NCBI GenBank assembly: GCA_029204225.1
Contig: CM055111.1
Span: 25,105,874-25,169,873 of the forward strand
Length of the DNA stretch: 64,000 nucleotides
Origin: Diphasiastrum complanatum
Taxonomy: Eukaryota; Streptophyta; Lycopodiopsida; Lycopodiales; Lycopodiaceae
Reading direction: 5' to 3'
Within the stretch, counting starts at the first letter, position 1. Each line of letters opens with the position of its first letter. Shown one piece after another: positions 26,276 through 38,761 of the stretch. Below the pieces are notes generated by a model that did no database searches, was not told where the DNA came from, and worked only from the letters and a program-made list of their open reading frames with translations. The translations under genes were made by a program, and so were the position numbers.

Positions 26276-28805
26276 ATGGCCTCCTCATCCTTTGAAGACT
26301 CTGGCGCCAAACAGGTGATCCAGCATGACATCCTGAAGGCCACGCAGATTTGGCCTCTACCCTCTGACACTCTGATCCAACCATCGCTGCAGACAACCGG
26401 CTCCATCCTTGAAGCAATGGATTTTTACACGGCGCATTAGGCATCTCAAGCATCCACCATCTCAAGCATCCACCTCCTCCCAACCTACAGTCATTAACAC
26501 AATGGCCAACAAACGAATGCATGGCACTGCCTCTACATCCACATCTCCACCTGTTACCCAAAGACGTGTCTCCATTGTCGCACTAACCACTCCATCAACC
26601 ACCGCCACTTCTTCTTCTATGCAACTCCCCACTCCAATTTCTATTGCCGCTACCTCTCTTCTTGTTCCATCCACTTCTGTTTCTGTCTCTATCCTCATTT
26701 CTTCTGTTGATACCACTCCTACTTCTCTTCTAGTGTCCACTGCTCCATCCATCACCATCGCATCTTCCATCACTCTTGCCACCACCGTTGCTCCTCTCAC
26801 ATTCAATCCTTTTGATTCACAACTGTCCTCCGACACTCTGGCATGGATGCAAGTTATTAGTTTTTCACTCCCACGCCAGACACTTTCTGCTCCATCCTCA
26901 CCTTTTTCCATACTCCACACCACCCTTCAGTTCCCCACTGTTCCTACCATCCTCTCGTTCGGACAAACTATCTTCACCCCTGTTTCCATAGTTGTTTCTC
27001 ACACCCCACCCGCTTCGCCAACAAAGGTTGCTGAGGGCAGCCAACCGCTGCCTGATGACGCATTTGTACAAAAAAAATTTGTAACATCACCAGATCTGAC
27101 TGACCCTACCGCCCCAGATGGCATCAGGACAAATGAAAACCTGATCGAAGACAATGACGATGAAATTCCACAAGTCGTCGGGGTCGATACAACACAAGCC
27201 CCTGCCAGTGTCAGTGTACCAGCTCCTCCCACGGATCTAACGATGGCGTACCAAACTCTAGGAAAATACATCCTGGATGCGGTAGCGGCCAAAGCTATTA
27301 TGGAAAGCAAGGTACTACAGTTGGCAATGAGTAATACACAATTGCAAGCAGACCTCACCAAGCTGCAGCAAGAGCTGATTCTGGCTCAGCAACAAGAACA
27401 AGCAGGACACCAGGAGATTGCCAAGCTGCAGTAGAAGGAGGAGGGCCTAAACAAATATATTCAAAGCCTCTCCAAAGCGCTGACTGAGGCCTATGTGGAG
27501 GTGCGGGAGCTTCAAGCTGAAGCATCCGAACGGCTTGCCCCCATCCAAGCGCAACTTCCACTTTTGGAAGAAGAGAACACACGCCTGGGGACAGAGGTCA
27601 AAGCCATACAAGATGAAAAGCTCGTCTGGTTAGCTCAATCTGCACCGGACACAAGGCCGCTTTCCTAATCGGAGATGAATCTTCTACGGCGTCAGGTGCA
27701 GATTTACAGCCAAACCCTCAACAGCTACTAGGCGGAGTTCAATAACTATCGGACAAGTGCAATGCAAGAGCTCATCCAAGCCAAGCAAGCCCTCAAGGCG
27801 TGCCAGAAATACTTGAAAACGAAGGCCCAGCCCACCTCCGTGGTAATTCCACCGCCACCTAATTTTGATGCTACACAGGCTAGTACCAGCCAAGATCAGA
27901 GCCAACAGACAGCAGGGGGATTTCAACCAGATCAAGGGTCCGAAGGCCAAGACCAAGGGCAGATAGATGCGGCCGCTGAGACGCGAGACCAGAGCCAAGG
28001 CGCAACCACCAACCAGGGCCAAGCAACATCATCCAGAGAATCGCGTACGATATCTGCCAGCCGGGCCTTCCGAAGATCGAAGTCCGTGGAGGAGAACATC
28101 AATGAATTTTTATCCAAATATCTCCACGAGTCATCAAGAGGCGGTTGACAGATATCATTCTCAGATCAGACCATCAAGGGAAAAGAACTGCATGCCTTAC
28201 CTACCCTCCAACCACAACCGGAGTGGCGACAACAGTTATTTGAGAGAGACCCTACGGCCATCAGGGCTTATGTGACGAGTCTGCAACAGTTACGGGTGAA
28301 CGCGCATTTCTTGCCATGTCCAAGAAGATCCAAATGGGCGGAATGCGACAGCCCTCTGGACCAGATCACACTGCACAATTTCAACCGGCCAATCATCAAA
28401 TCCGAATATGGGTGGACAACGGATGTAGACACCATAAGGGCTCTCTCTGCATTCGCTAGTCACTACATCAATTGCCCCGATCCCACAATCCGCGTGACAG
28501 CCACTTACGCCTGGGACTTAGAATATTTAATGAGCATTGAAACAAAATGGGATGATTTCCTTCCCTCCATATTTTTTGATCCAAATAAGGTGCTCGCTTC
28601 TGACAAAGTCGAAGACCAGCTGCGAGTCACTCGCGTATATTATGGGTGGATCAGGAATGGTTGACAGGAGCCCACAAGTCCTTCCACACGCCAAAGGACT
28701 CGAAGAAACTGGACCGTCTCAACTTCATGAAAGATGTTATGGGCTATCTTGTCCACAGAGGCAGTCCAAGAGAACGCTATACTAAACTGGCAGAGTGCCG
28801 AGGGA
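26276..28805 (+). pseudogene. Large unassigned ORF 3' of gypsy pol (degenerate, about 840 codons)
   Basis: ATG at 26276 (MASSSFEDSGAKQVIQ) reads to about 26405, where a frameshift moves into the frame that runs from 26409 to 28664. That frame has only four stops (27432, 27666, 27729, 28146); a second frameshift near 28655 extends it to about 28805. Order of parts: Ser/Thr/Pro-rich N-terminal region; coiled-coil-like Gln/Glu/Leu region (27280-27830); Gln/Asp-rich linker (27880-28060); and a compact C-terminal domain rich in W, Y and F (28150-28800, e.g. SEYGWTTDVDTIRALSAFAS). Visibly more GC-rich than neighbouring copia DNA. Its position 3' of pol is that of env-like or auxiliary ORFs in Athila/Tat elements. 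I do not recognise the fold. Confidence 0.6.
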
Positions 28806-30426
28806 TCGGCACTACTTTAGGCCGTGGGTCCTGTTGGAGGTATTCCCAACAAAGTGCAAATAAATAAAATCCTCCAATAAAATGTGTTGCGAGGGCATGG
28901 CATCTAGTCACTTGGAAACTTTGCTTTGATCACTAAGACAAAAGCACACAATCTTTGAATCAAATCACCAAAGAAATCAGATCCAATCTCCTATTGGACT
29001 CATCAAATACCAATGACTCTTTTTTTAAAAAGTTGAAATGGATATGAAAAGATTTGACACCTAGATTTTTCTTTTCACTTGACTAGTTCTCTCAAAACTT
29101 GAGATTCTTGAACAAAAGATGGGTTTTGTTTCAAACACATGAAAATCAAACTTAATCACTTCTTTTGGACTCACTCTTGACCCAAATAATCTCACTCTTG
29201 AGATTTAGAATGAATTTGAATTCATTTGAAAACAAACTATACCACCAATTTTTCACATAGCTTAAAAATTTGGACAACTAGAGATTCACAAAGATCTCAA
29301 CCATGCATGAATACTCAAATATGGACTCTTCCTCATTCTAGTCATCCAATGGGATCACAAATTGACCCTCACACTCTCACAAAGAAAGTTGAATAGAACT
29401 AATTTGAGTTTCATACATACTATGTCAATTTTTGCTCAACAAATTGAATTCAATCACTCCTATTGGACTCCACCAATTACTCTACCTTTTAAGACTTGGA
29501 ATGAAATTCAAAATCAAAAGTTGTGATTTTTCTCACTAAGATATTGTGCTTCAAAGATCTAATTCCACTTAGAAAGATTTGATCACATAGGAAAAGACAA
29601 ATTCTTCACCAATAACAACACATAATGAGCTTCTAGATCTTGCCCTCTCCAAAGGAAGGAACTCTTAGAAAATTGGATCTCTCTCTACACATTTGTCATA
29701 GACACCTTAATGACTCTTTTAAAACCTTACAATCACTCAAAAAAATTGAGTAGGGTTGAACAATGTGACTTGGATCTCAATCTCTTTTCTAGAACTCTCA
29801 ATTTAAGCCAATCTATGTCAAATTCTACAAAAAATTTGCATAGATGATCTATATGCACTAGAAACTCTCAAAGGTTTCACTTGGAGGACAGATCCAAGGA
29901 TGTTTTCTAGCAGATTGATGCTTCTAAACTTGACCCTATCACTCTTGAACAAATCTAGAGTGATGGTACAATGGATTTCAACCTCTCACCTTGCATATCA
30001 CTCCTTAATCTATGATTTTTAGCAAAATATCTCTCAACTTCAACATGCACTCAAAAAATAAGAGATAATCAATTAATGCACCTAATTCAAGCTTCAAATT
30101 TAATTTCTTGTCTGATCTAATCCAAAAACTAATCAAGGGATTAGATTCTCTATAGAAAATGCTTGATTTGGCACTAAAAATCTCTCAAATTGGGTGTGCG
30201 AATCAAATTGTACAAATTTTTGAATTTTCTTAGCCAAAATCGGAGTTGTATGGTCTCACACGTGTTAAAAGAGTTACTACAGCCCACAACAAGATCTGGA
30301 CCAAAAATTTTGAGGATAGCTATCAAATCCAACTCGCTACACAAAATTTGACTAGTTTCCAGAAAACTGCTAATTTTGGCTTTGATTTGGATTAACCCTA
30401 TCAATTTCAACAAACCTCTTGTACTA
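28806..30426 (-). other. Non-coding region, probable copia leader and truncated internal sequence
   Basis: 1.6 kb AT-rich sequence with no coding signal. On the minus strand it lies directly downstream of a PBS and LTR, so at least its high-coordinate part is element leader. Gag is absent; the junction with the gypsy ORF is near 28806-28870. Confidence 0.4.
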
Positions 30427-30439
30427 GGCTCTGATACCA
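30427..30439 (-). promoter_or_regulatory. tRNA-Met primer-binding site
   Basis: Minus strand TGGTATCAGAGCC, perfect, abutting the LTR at 30440. Confidence 0.88.
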
Positions 30440-31271
30440 TGTGCAAAAAGTACAAAAAGGACCAAGAGTGGATCCTAATCTGATCCTCAAGAGGGATTGG
30501 TTGTCAGATTACTTGGTCTATCAATCTACTTCAGATTAAGATCAATCTAGATCAATTCTAGACAAAAATCCTAACAAGAACAATCATTAATTGAAGGTAA
30601 GTGTACTTTATGGTTTCACATGTGTGAAACACTGTCTGAGTACGGACTCCAACCTGAAAATCAAGTACACATTGATAGAACCTCAAAACAATCAAAACAA
30701 ATGTAGACAAATGGAGAGAATCACTCAAAATTGCTTTCAAAACCAAGATTGGTGTCTCACTATGATTATGGCCAAATGTGGCTCTATATATACAATAAGT
30801 GGGAGCTCGTGGTACTGATCATCCCTCTAATCCCACATGTGTGAAGGTGCTTTGTCATATGATGATTCATCATGCAAAACTAACACTTGGACAAAACCTT
30901 CTATTTTGAGCACTTTTGGTCCATTTTTCTTCTATATGGAGATCTACTTGGAAATCTTCTAGAAGTCAAAATTCGCCTACTTCAGCTTATTCCACATGTG
31001 TGATCTGTCCTCTAAACATGGGATATGACACCTAACCAAAGGATGTGGCTCATGCAATCAATAGATTGATGCCATGTGTCATATGTCTAGAAAACTAGTT
31101 TTTGGCCATTTTAGCCACTAGAACTTGAATTAAATCATATGTACAACATATATGATTATGGTACCTGACAAGTACACTATTTTCACACGTGGGAACAGGC
31201 TCCACACATGTGTGTTTATCTATATACAAGATTTTTGGCCTCTACCAAGCTTATGTTTTGCATTTTTCACA
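30440..31271 (-). repeat. Copia LTR (minus-strand element)
   Basis: About 832 bp with ends TGTGCAAAA...TTTTTCACA; the inner edge is set by the PBS, the outer edge by the terminal repeat and is less certain. TATA box on the minus strand at 30783-30792 (GTATATATAG). It contains CACATGTGTG at 30617 and 30834, CACACGTGGG near 31184 and a 12-bp palindrome at 31203-31214. Confidence 0.55.
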
Positions 31272-31735
31272 AATCTAGCCACCAACATGGAAAGACTCTA
31301 GGATGAGGCTAGAATGGAAAATCAAGACAAGAAACCTCAATCAACTTCCTTATTACATGCTAGATTTTCACCTAACTCGAGGTGGAAAAGAGGCTTTCTA
31401 TGTATCCAACTCTCCATAGTAATGCCTTAGATTATTTTTGAGAGCTTATTGGCAAACTCGGCCTTCTACACATTGTATTGTGTTTTCCTTTGGATATAAG
31501 CAAGAACTAAGTGTCATAAACATATTTTGCTATCTATAGGCCATAATAAGTACGGTTTTACATGTATGTGTGGTGTACATCTCTTTTGGTTAATAATTAT
31601 AGATTGCTCTTGCTTGATGCATCTCGAATTGTCACTCTAGATCTCAATTTTGTGTGTCTATGTTTTATGATCAATCAATCACTCTTGTGAGGCATTAATG
31701 CACTCATTTATGGTCCAAAGTATTGTACTTTGACA
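31272..31735 (+). repeat. 3' part of a + strand copia LTR
   Basis: Ends ...TACTTTGACA directly before a PBS at 31736. The end resembles the LTR at 20878. The 5' part appears to be missing or replaced by the oppositely oriented LTR to its left. Confidence 0.5.
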
Positions 31736-31747
31736 TGGTATCAGATC
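31736..31747 (+). promoter_or_regulatory. Primer-binding site, near-consensus
   Basis: tggtatcagatc matches the tRNA-Met PBS at the first 10 bases and abuts the LTR end TTTGACA. Confidence 0.75.
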
Positions 31748-32419
31748 TAGGTACAAGAATCAATCATAAATCCTGTGTACAATCCAAAATCTGAAAGTTT
31801 TTATCTAAAAAGCTAGTATTGGAAGGCCTACTAGAAATCAGATGTTTGGATGGAATCTTGTGGATCAAAGTTGATCAGGGATTGATTCCGTATTGTTCAC
31901 ACATGTGAACATGTTTGCACCCAAAAATAATTTCCATTTTCCATTGTTCACACATGTGGACATGTCTGCACCCAAAAATAATTTCCATTTTTCATTAGAT
32001 CCATAAAAATTCATTGTGATAGACCTTGATGAGTTTTTTTTATGCTAGATCTAGGAGAAAGCATCGACGATTGCATGCCATTGATTGGATTTGACTTTGT
32101 GTCATTAAATCTAATTAATTGAGGCTGGGATCAAGCCTTCTTAAACTGTTTAGTAGGTCTTGAAGAACCATCAAGAAGGAGGTGCAAGTGTTTAGCCATT
32201 TCTTGTCCAAAAATAGTCAAAACTGACTTGATTTGATTGTAGATTGATTGGATCTCATCTCATATTCATTTCGTCTTTGTGAAAAAGTGCTAGAACCATG
32301 GTTAGAAGTCCATTGAGTGGTCTAGAAACCAAATTTGAGAGAATCACTACAAGAGAGATCTTTGTGAGTTTCTAGAATCAATGAAACCAAATTTTTGTGC
32401 ATTTTTTGTTATAAAATTT

Positions 32420-33160
32420 CATTTGGAGAATGTGAACAATTGGTGCTTTCCTTCTAGAACCTAGTGAAAGGTTAAATTCTATAAATTTTTCCATTTGGAA
32501 AGTAAGGATGGAGTCACTAATGGTGCTCCAAGACCTCTTTGAATTTGTGCTTAAAGAAGAGGATGAACCTCTCTTGGTGCACAAGGGTTGATTAGATACA
32601 AGAAGAAAGCTATGCTAGCACTTCATTGTATTAAAATGAATGTTAGTAATGATCTTTTGAAAAAAGTCTCTTCTTGTACATCGGCCAAAGAGGCATGGGA
32701 TTTATTGTAATCCATTTGTCAATCCAATAACACTTCTAGACTTCTCATGATAAGGAATCAAATTTTGCAAAACATGAAAAGAAGTGAGAAAAATGCACAA
32801 GATTATGTGCTTAGGATCAAGTCTTTCAATAGAGAGTTAGATTCTATTAATGAGAAGATTCATGATAGTGAACTTGACCAAGAGATCCTAAATGGTCTAG
32901 GTGATGAATTTACAAATTTGGTCCAAAGCTTTGCCATCCAAGACACCTTGCCTACAATTGATAAATTGCATAGTGTGCTTGTAGCTGAAGAGTGTAGGAT
33001 GCTCCACAAAAAAGCTAGGATTAACTCCCTTGTCATTACAGGATGGAGATGAGAAAGAAAACTTCTCATTCAAAGTCAATAAAAAGACCAATGGAGCCAA
33101 GAAGAATCATCAAAAGGACGTCAAGGAGGAAGATTCACCGTCAAGTTTGTTCGGGCAAAT
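32420..33160 (+). pseudogene. Copia gag fragment
   Basis: Reads FSIWKVRMESLMVLQDLFEF near 32500 with stops near 32588 and 32709, then an open stretch 32747-33052 including YVLRIKSFNRELDSINEKIH and ILNGLGDEFTNLVQSFAIQD. Closest in the window to the gag at 19566-20293. Truncated near 33160 before the zinc knuckle; the following 120 bp are not recognised. The complete minus-strand element inserted just beyond (33283). Confidence 0.75.
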
Positions 33161-33282
33161 TTTGATTAGGGATTGGTCCAATCAAAATGCCTTAGTGAAA
33201 AAAGGACCCACACTATCCTTACGTGGATAATCAGAATCTAACCATTTTCAATCTTAGGGGCCCCATTGACTACCCCGCACTC

Positions 33283-34534
33283 TGATGACAATGAAAATGC
33301 AAAATTCTAGCCAAAACAACTCTGGTGATAAATCGACAAAATTGAATTGTGAACGATTCGCGAAACTTTTTATGACAGTCGAATTGTTTCTATTCTAGTT
33401 GGATCAATCAGGCTTTATAACACAACCAAACGAAATGAAACGAATTCTAGAAGAAAACAAAACGAAACGAAACTTGACCTGACATTGATTCATGCTGGAA
33501 GCACAGATTGTGAAATTACACGAAACGAAATGAAGTGAAATAATTCACGACAAGATCAATCAAGAAATCAAGCTCTGCAACAAGACGAGACGAGACAAAA
33601 CAGAACGAAACGAAACAAAATCTAGACGAGCCTCTGAGATTGATTTATCCTTATTGCCAGATGATCACAAAACGAAGTGAAGCAAAATGAAGTAAAACGA
33701 AACGAAGCAAAGCACCAAAAAAAAGGATTTGCAAACAGGATCAGTTTGTCAAGAATTCAGATGTGATTGCTGGTCACTGCGACTGTATCACTCCTACAAT
33801 CCTTCAGAGAGTAGTCAGACACAACTGATCTATGTTAATAGAATAATGTAGCATTCAACAAAGATCAAACCAAAGATGCAGAATTAGAATGAACAAGCAA
33901 ATCAGACACAAGAATAATAGCAAACTAATCTACATATAAGATCATGCAATCATCTAGAATAATAATATGCACAACAACTATAAAATTATTTATTGATTTT
34001 TCTGATTCTTTCAAGCACTGCACGCAGATCCACGCAGTGCGTTAGCGTGAGAGAAATATAGTTCTGTCACGAATTCGAGTACTAGCGGACCTTGGATCTA
34101 TAGATCCTATTACAGAATTATCTCGCACGCAGACGTATTCGTGTTCTGTATATTTTGTCTTCTAACAATTGTCTTACTTACCAGCATCAGACTTCAGACA
34201 TCAGGCTTACTGTAATGTGCATCAATCAGAAAGTATATAGTTCATGAACAATTTCGTGTCGCATTCTTGTAACTTATAGATTAGAAGGATTAAACATCTA
34301 CAACTAATTCGCAGATTACAAGAGTGGCAGATTAGCCATGATCTAAAACTTTTTTGATGATGTCATAATATCAGATTAGATATCTGCATCCAATGGCAAT
34401 TGGTTGATCTTCTTGTTGGCTATTCATGAGGCACGATTGATTTCGTGTCTTGTCATGTCGTGTCGCCTTTTTTGTCAAAGGTTCAAAATTGAAAGCTAGC
34501 AAAGCTTTGGCATTAGAAACAAAATATTTCTTCA
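33283..34534 (-). repeat. 3' LTR of the complete copia element
   Basis: 1252 bp, minus strand TGAAGAAAT...GTCATCA. The U5/R side is rich in degenerate ACGAA/CGAAA pentamers (33420-33720). The pol frame runs on into this LTR for about 55 codons before stopping at 34371. Confidence 0.85.
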
Positions 34535-36480
34535 GCTCCCTCTCAAAGCATGATAGCTTGACTACTCCAAGGCTGCTCCTCTGTCTCTTGAATAGACCTT
34601 TGTTTAGAGCCTTTGTAAAAATGTCTGCAACCATGTCTTTCGTTCCAATGAAGGTGGTCTGCAACATCTTCTTGCCAATCAGGTCCTTGGTCAAGTGGTA
34701 CTTGATCGTAATGTGTTTCATCCTTGAATGAAACACATGGCCTTTCGTTTGATATATTGCAGATGTGTTGTCCATCTGCAAAACCAGAGGTTTATTATTT
34801 GTTTCGGCTAATTTGTCTAGGAACTGTTTGAGCCAAATTATCTCATTAGCCATCTTTGCTGCTGCAACATACTCTACTTCACAAGATGATTGGGCCACAA
34901 TGGTCTGCTTCTTGCTGACCCAGATAATTGCCGCTCCTGGAGCAATGGTGCATCCTCTTGAGACACTTTTATAATCATCTTTGAGAGACGCTCAACTAGC
35001 ATCACTGTAGGAAATCATCTAAAAACCTACATCTTGACAATAACACAAACCATAATCTTTTGTTAATTGAAAATATTGCAAAATGTGCTTTACAATATTT
35101 CAATGTGTCGAGCCATGATTCGCACAGAATTGGATCATCCTGAACACTGCATAAGCAATGCCAAGGCATGTATTGTCTGCAAGGTACATCAGTGATCCTA
35201 TCAGCTTCCTGTAAGGTGTAAGCTACATCAGTTCTCTCTTTGCCTCAGTCCTCAAACAATTTTCATTCGTCAGCACTATCCCTACAAGCATTGGAGTATT
35301 CGCCCCTTTGCAATTCAGCATCCCAAAATCCTCCAAGATTTTTTGGGTGTATCTGGACCGATGAAGGTACAGCTTACCTCCCTCATAGTCCCTTTCAATT
35401 TGCAAGCCAAGATAACACATGGCCTCTCCCAGATCCACGATCTTGAAATATTTCGAGATGTCTGTCTTCACTTCAACAATCAGCTTCTCACTCTTGTAGA
35501 GTATCAGAGTGTCGTCCACATACACAGCCACAATGATGATCTTACCATGTATAATTTTGACATACACATTGGAATCAGCCATCATTGGCTTGAATCCCAA
35601 TGATTTCAGAGCTTATCTTTCTTTTTGTACCATTGTCGAGCTGACTGTTTTAGACCATAGATACTCCTATGCATTCTACATGCATAATTAGGAAGTAAAT
35701 TCGCGACATAACCTAGAAGTTGATCCATGTAGACCTCCTCGTCTAACTCACCATGCAAGAAGGCTGTCTTCTCGTCCACAATGTGAATCCTGAGGTCATA
35801 AGCAGCTGCATATACAAATAACAAACGTAGGGACGAATGTCATGACAGGAGAGAAGGTTTCAGAGTAGTCAATACCATATCTCTGAGAGAATCCCTTCGC
35901 TACCAGTCTTGCCTTGTATTTCAAGTCATCCCCATCTGGTCCATACTTGAGCTTGTAGACCCATTTGCATTTCACAGCCTTACGCTTATCTGGTAATGTC
36001 TTCATGGATTCTATCTCTTCCTTCATGGCTTGGATCCACTTGTCCTTCTCTGAACATTCGATTGCCTCCTCGAATGTCTGTGGTTCACCACTGAATCCAC
36101 AGAATTCTTTTGATGTGGAAGCTGAACTGCTTGGCATGTATCTTGTTGGCACTCTTCATGGTCTTGTCAACCTTCTAAGAGATCCACTTGGGACAACAAT
36201 GCCCTTGTCTCTGTCTGCTCTGCTAGGTCTAGAACCATCTTGGTTTATAGGCACTGTAGCAGAAGATTGCCTCTCGAATCTTTTGTCTTCTGATTCATCA
36301 CTTGAATGTGAAACGACTCGAAAATTTGTGTTTTCATGTTCGTCTTCTGCTCCTTCTGACACTGGTGGCAGATCATAGTACTGTCTCTCCAGAACCTCAT
36401 AGCTGACAAGATTTTCATTGGCAATTGTCTTGGTCTCATCGAATCTAACATCTCTCATTGTCTTCACAGTGTTCATGTCT
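34371..36480 (-). pseudogene. Copia reverse transcriptase and RNase H (decayed)
   Basis: RT starts with [20 protein letters not shown] near 35970 and [20 protein letters not shown]; motif A IVDEKTAFLHGELDEEVYM lies near 35770; the YVDD box is IIVAVYVDDTLILYKS near 35515. Breaks occur near 35820, 35605 and 35220. RNase H has SSCEVEYVAAAKMANEI at 34880 and LQMDNTSAIY near 34775, and ends LGVVKLSCFERELKKYF across the polypurine tract before reading on into the LTR. Catalytic residues are largely present but the frame is broken at least four times. Confidence 0.85.
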
Positions 36481-36499
36481 GACATGTAGACTCTGTAGT

Positions 36500-37720
36500 A
36501 TGACGAATTGTTGTCATATCCTACCAGAAATCTTTGTTCAACTTTCTTATCAAGCTTCTGTTGAAGCTTATCTAGGATATGTGCATAAGCTGCACAACCA
36601 AAGATTATGATGTGAGACAGGTTGGGCTTTCTTCTCCACCATAATTCGTGTAGTGTCGTGTGAGGGACACCAGACTTCCTTGTCCTGTTTGGATATATGT
36701 AGTTGTAGCTACTGCTTCAGCCCACAGTACCCTTGGAGCTTTTGAGTAGGCCATCATGCATCTGGTTGCTTCCATCAGGGTTCTATTCTGCCTCTCTGCA
36801 ACACCGTTGTGCTGCGGTGTGTATGCTGCAGTCCTTCTGTGAATGATGCCATGATCATTGCAGAAGTCAGTGAAGTGATTCAAGATGTATTCGCCACCTC
36901 TATCTATCCTAATCTGCTTCACTTTGTTGCCGGTGCATCTCTCTGCCCAATTCAGATACTTTGTGAATTTATCAAGTGCTTCTGATTTATTCTGAATGAG
37001 ATACACTCTGGCGAATTTACTATAATCATCAATGAAGGTTATATAATATTTCGAACCTCCTACTAAGATCACATTGAAAGGCCCATAGATGTCAGAATGC
37101 ACTAACTCCAGAATCTTAGTCATTCTGTAGGAGTCTTTAACAGATGGAGTGCGAGACATCTTACCCTTTATGCATGCATCACAAGTGGTCGAATTGTTCA
37201 CAATCGAGATGTTGACCCCTATTATTGCTCCATGATGACTTTCTTGGTAAAATGTCATTGAGTTCACATGGCATAGTCTCCTGTGCCACAATGTCTGGTG
37301 AATCATCATGAGTCTGATGCATCTAATCTGCAGGCAGGCGTACCTCCAGGTAATAAAGATTATCTTTCCTTCTACCTTGAGTGATCAAGGTACTGGTACT
37401 GGCATCAATAACATTGCATGCTTATCAAAAAATGTGTCACATGCATCCCTGCATCAACTATCCTTGCTATAGAAAACAAGTCCTGCTACAGTGTAGGCAC
37501 GAATTAAACATCTTCGAGTCATCTATCTCGGCCATTCATGTTGAGCCATAGTGAACCAATACCGTTTACTTGATGTTTGGATCCATCTCCAAGAATAATG
37601 AATCTTGAAGGATGTGCACTTCTGAAATCAAACATAGTTCATCTTGATGTCACGAAGTGTAAGGTAGCTCCTGAGTCTAGAATCACCTCCTGTGTGTCAG
37701 ATGTTGATGCTGCACACAAA
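36500..37720 (-). pseudogene. Copia protease remnant and integrase
   Basis: Protease motif ILDSGATLHFVTS near 37670, then a decayed stretch to 37310. Integrase frame 37309-36605 is uninterrupted: LWHRRLCHVN, C...CIKGKM zinc finger, core Asp in VHSDIYGPF, second Asp in IRIDRGGEY and Glu in NGVAERQNRT. Continues past a frameshift to about 36500. The D,D,E residues are intact although the element is dead overall. Confidence 0.82.
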
Positions 37721-37849
37721 TCCTCTCAAATGTAGGTGGTCGAACAATTTTTGTTCGATCTCTCTTCACCCATTTTCGAGATCTCAGGCTCCTCGACATA
37801 GGATGAACTATTGTTGTTCTCTTGTCTGTTCTGTGCTGATTTGTTCCTT

Positions 37850-38731
37850 GTGTTCATGCAACAATCCATGGCTGCATGACCCTTTTTGTGGCAGTGGATA
37901 CATTCAATTTTCGGATTGAGCCAGCATGTATCAACTGTGTGTCCATCTCGTTTGCATCTCACGCAAGTCTTCTTTTCTCCACCTTGCTATTTCGACCTCC
38001 CTTTTCTCTTCCACTTGCCTTTGTTGGTCCCCTCTACTTGTTGATCATGATCCTGCTGTTGATTTGACTCCCTCTTAGGCTTGAATTATTTTTTGGTCTT
38101 TTCTTTGTTGCCCTAGAGGGCCTAGTCAGAACCATCCTTGTGATCAAGGTGCTCCCTCGCCTCAACTCTCGGATTTCGACAATTGCCTTTTCGAGGGTCA
38201 TTGTAGGATCTTTCGCGAGCAGGGTTCTGGTTGTCTGGAAAGATCTGGGTAAGGCTCTCAACAGGTAAGTGAGCTGCTTCTTAGCTGACACTGCATTTTT
38301 TGTTCCAGAATTGTGTAGTGACATGAATAGATCCTTCATTTTTCTTACAAAGGAAGTGAGGTCTTTCCCATCCCACTGTAGATTGGTCAGTTGATCTTCC
38401 AGCATCATTATTTGACTTCGTGATTTTGTTTGAAATCTCGTGAGCAGTGTATCCCACATCTCCTTTGCTTTGGAGAGTGTAGCCAGGTCAAGTGTGAGAT
38501 TATCTTCGATGGATGAAGATAGCAAGGCTACTGCCTTGTCATTTTTCTCCCTCCACTCGCATAGCTCTTTGTCTGATGTCGTAGGCATCTCCTCTATGCC
38601 ATCCACCCAGGGGAATAAACCTTCATCCTTTAGTACCAGCGAGGTCTTAACTTTCAAGGCTAGAAAATTAGATCCTGAAAAATCCAAAACTGTACAGTTC
38701 TTGCTCTGTATGATGTTGATAGAAGCCAGTC
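37850..38731 (-). pseudogene. Copia gag with two zinc knuckles, start codon lost
   Basis: Aligning with the gag at 6551, the initiator ATG is CTG at 38731-38729. The long frame 38687-38034 covers SGSNFLALKVKTSL, QLTNLQWDGKDLTSFVRKMK and LLRALPRSFQTTRTLLAKDP. A frameshift near 38160 and stops precede the two knuckles near 37965-37860 (CKRDGHTVDTC; CIHCHKKGHAAMDC). Confidence 0.82.
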
Positions 38732-38747
38732 ATACTTTGACAAGGTG

Positions 38748-38760
38748 GGCTCTAATACCA
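38748..38760 (-). promoter_or_regulatory. Primer-binding site, one mismatch
   Basis: Minus strand TGGTATTAGAGCC, one change from the consensus, one base from the LTR. Confidence 0.8.
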
Positions 38761-38761
38761 C

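Noticed and set aside
26462..26923. 153-codon minus-strand frame
   Set aside because: Antisense shadow of the gypsy-associated ORF; Val/Thr-rich composition mirrors the sense Ser/Thr repeats.
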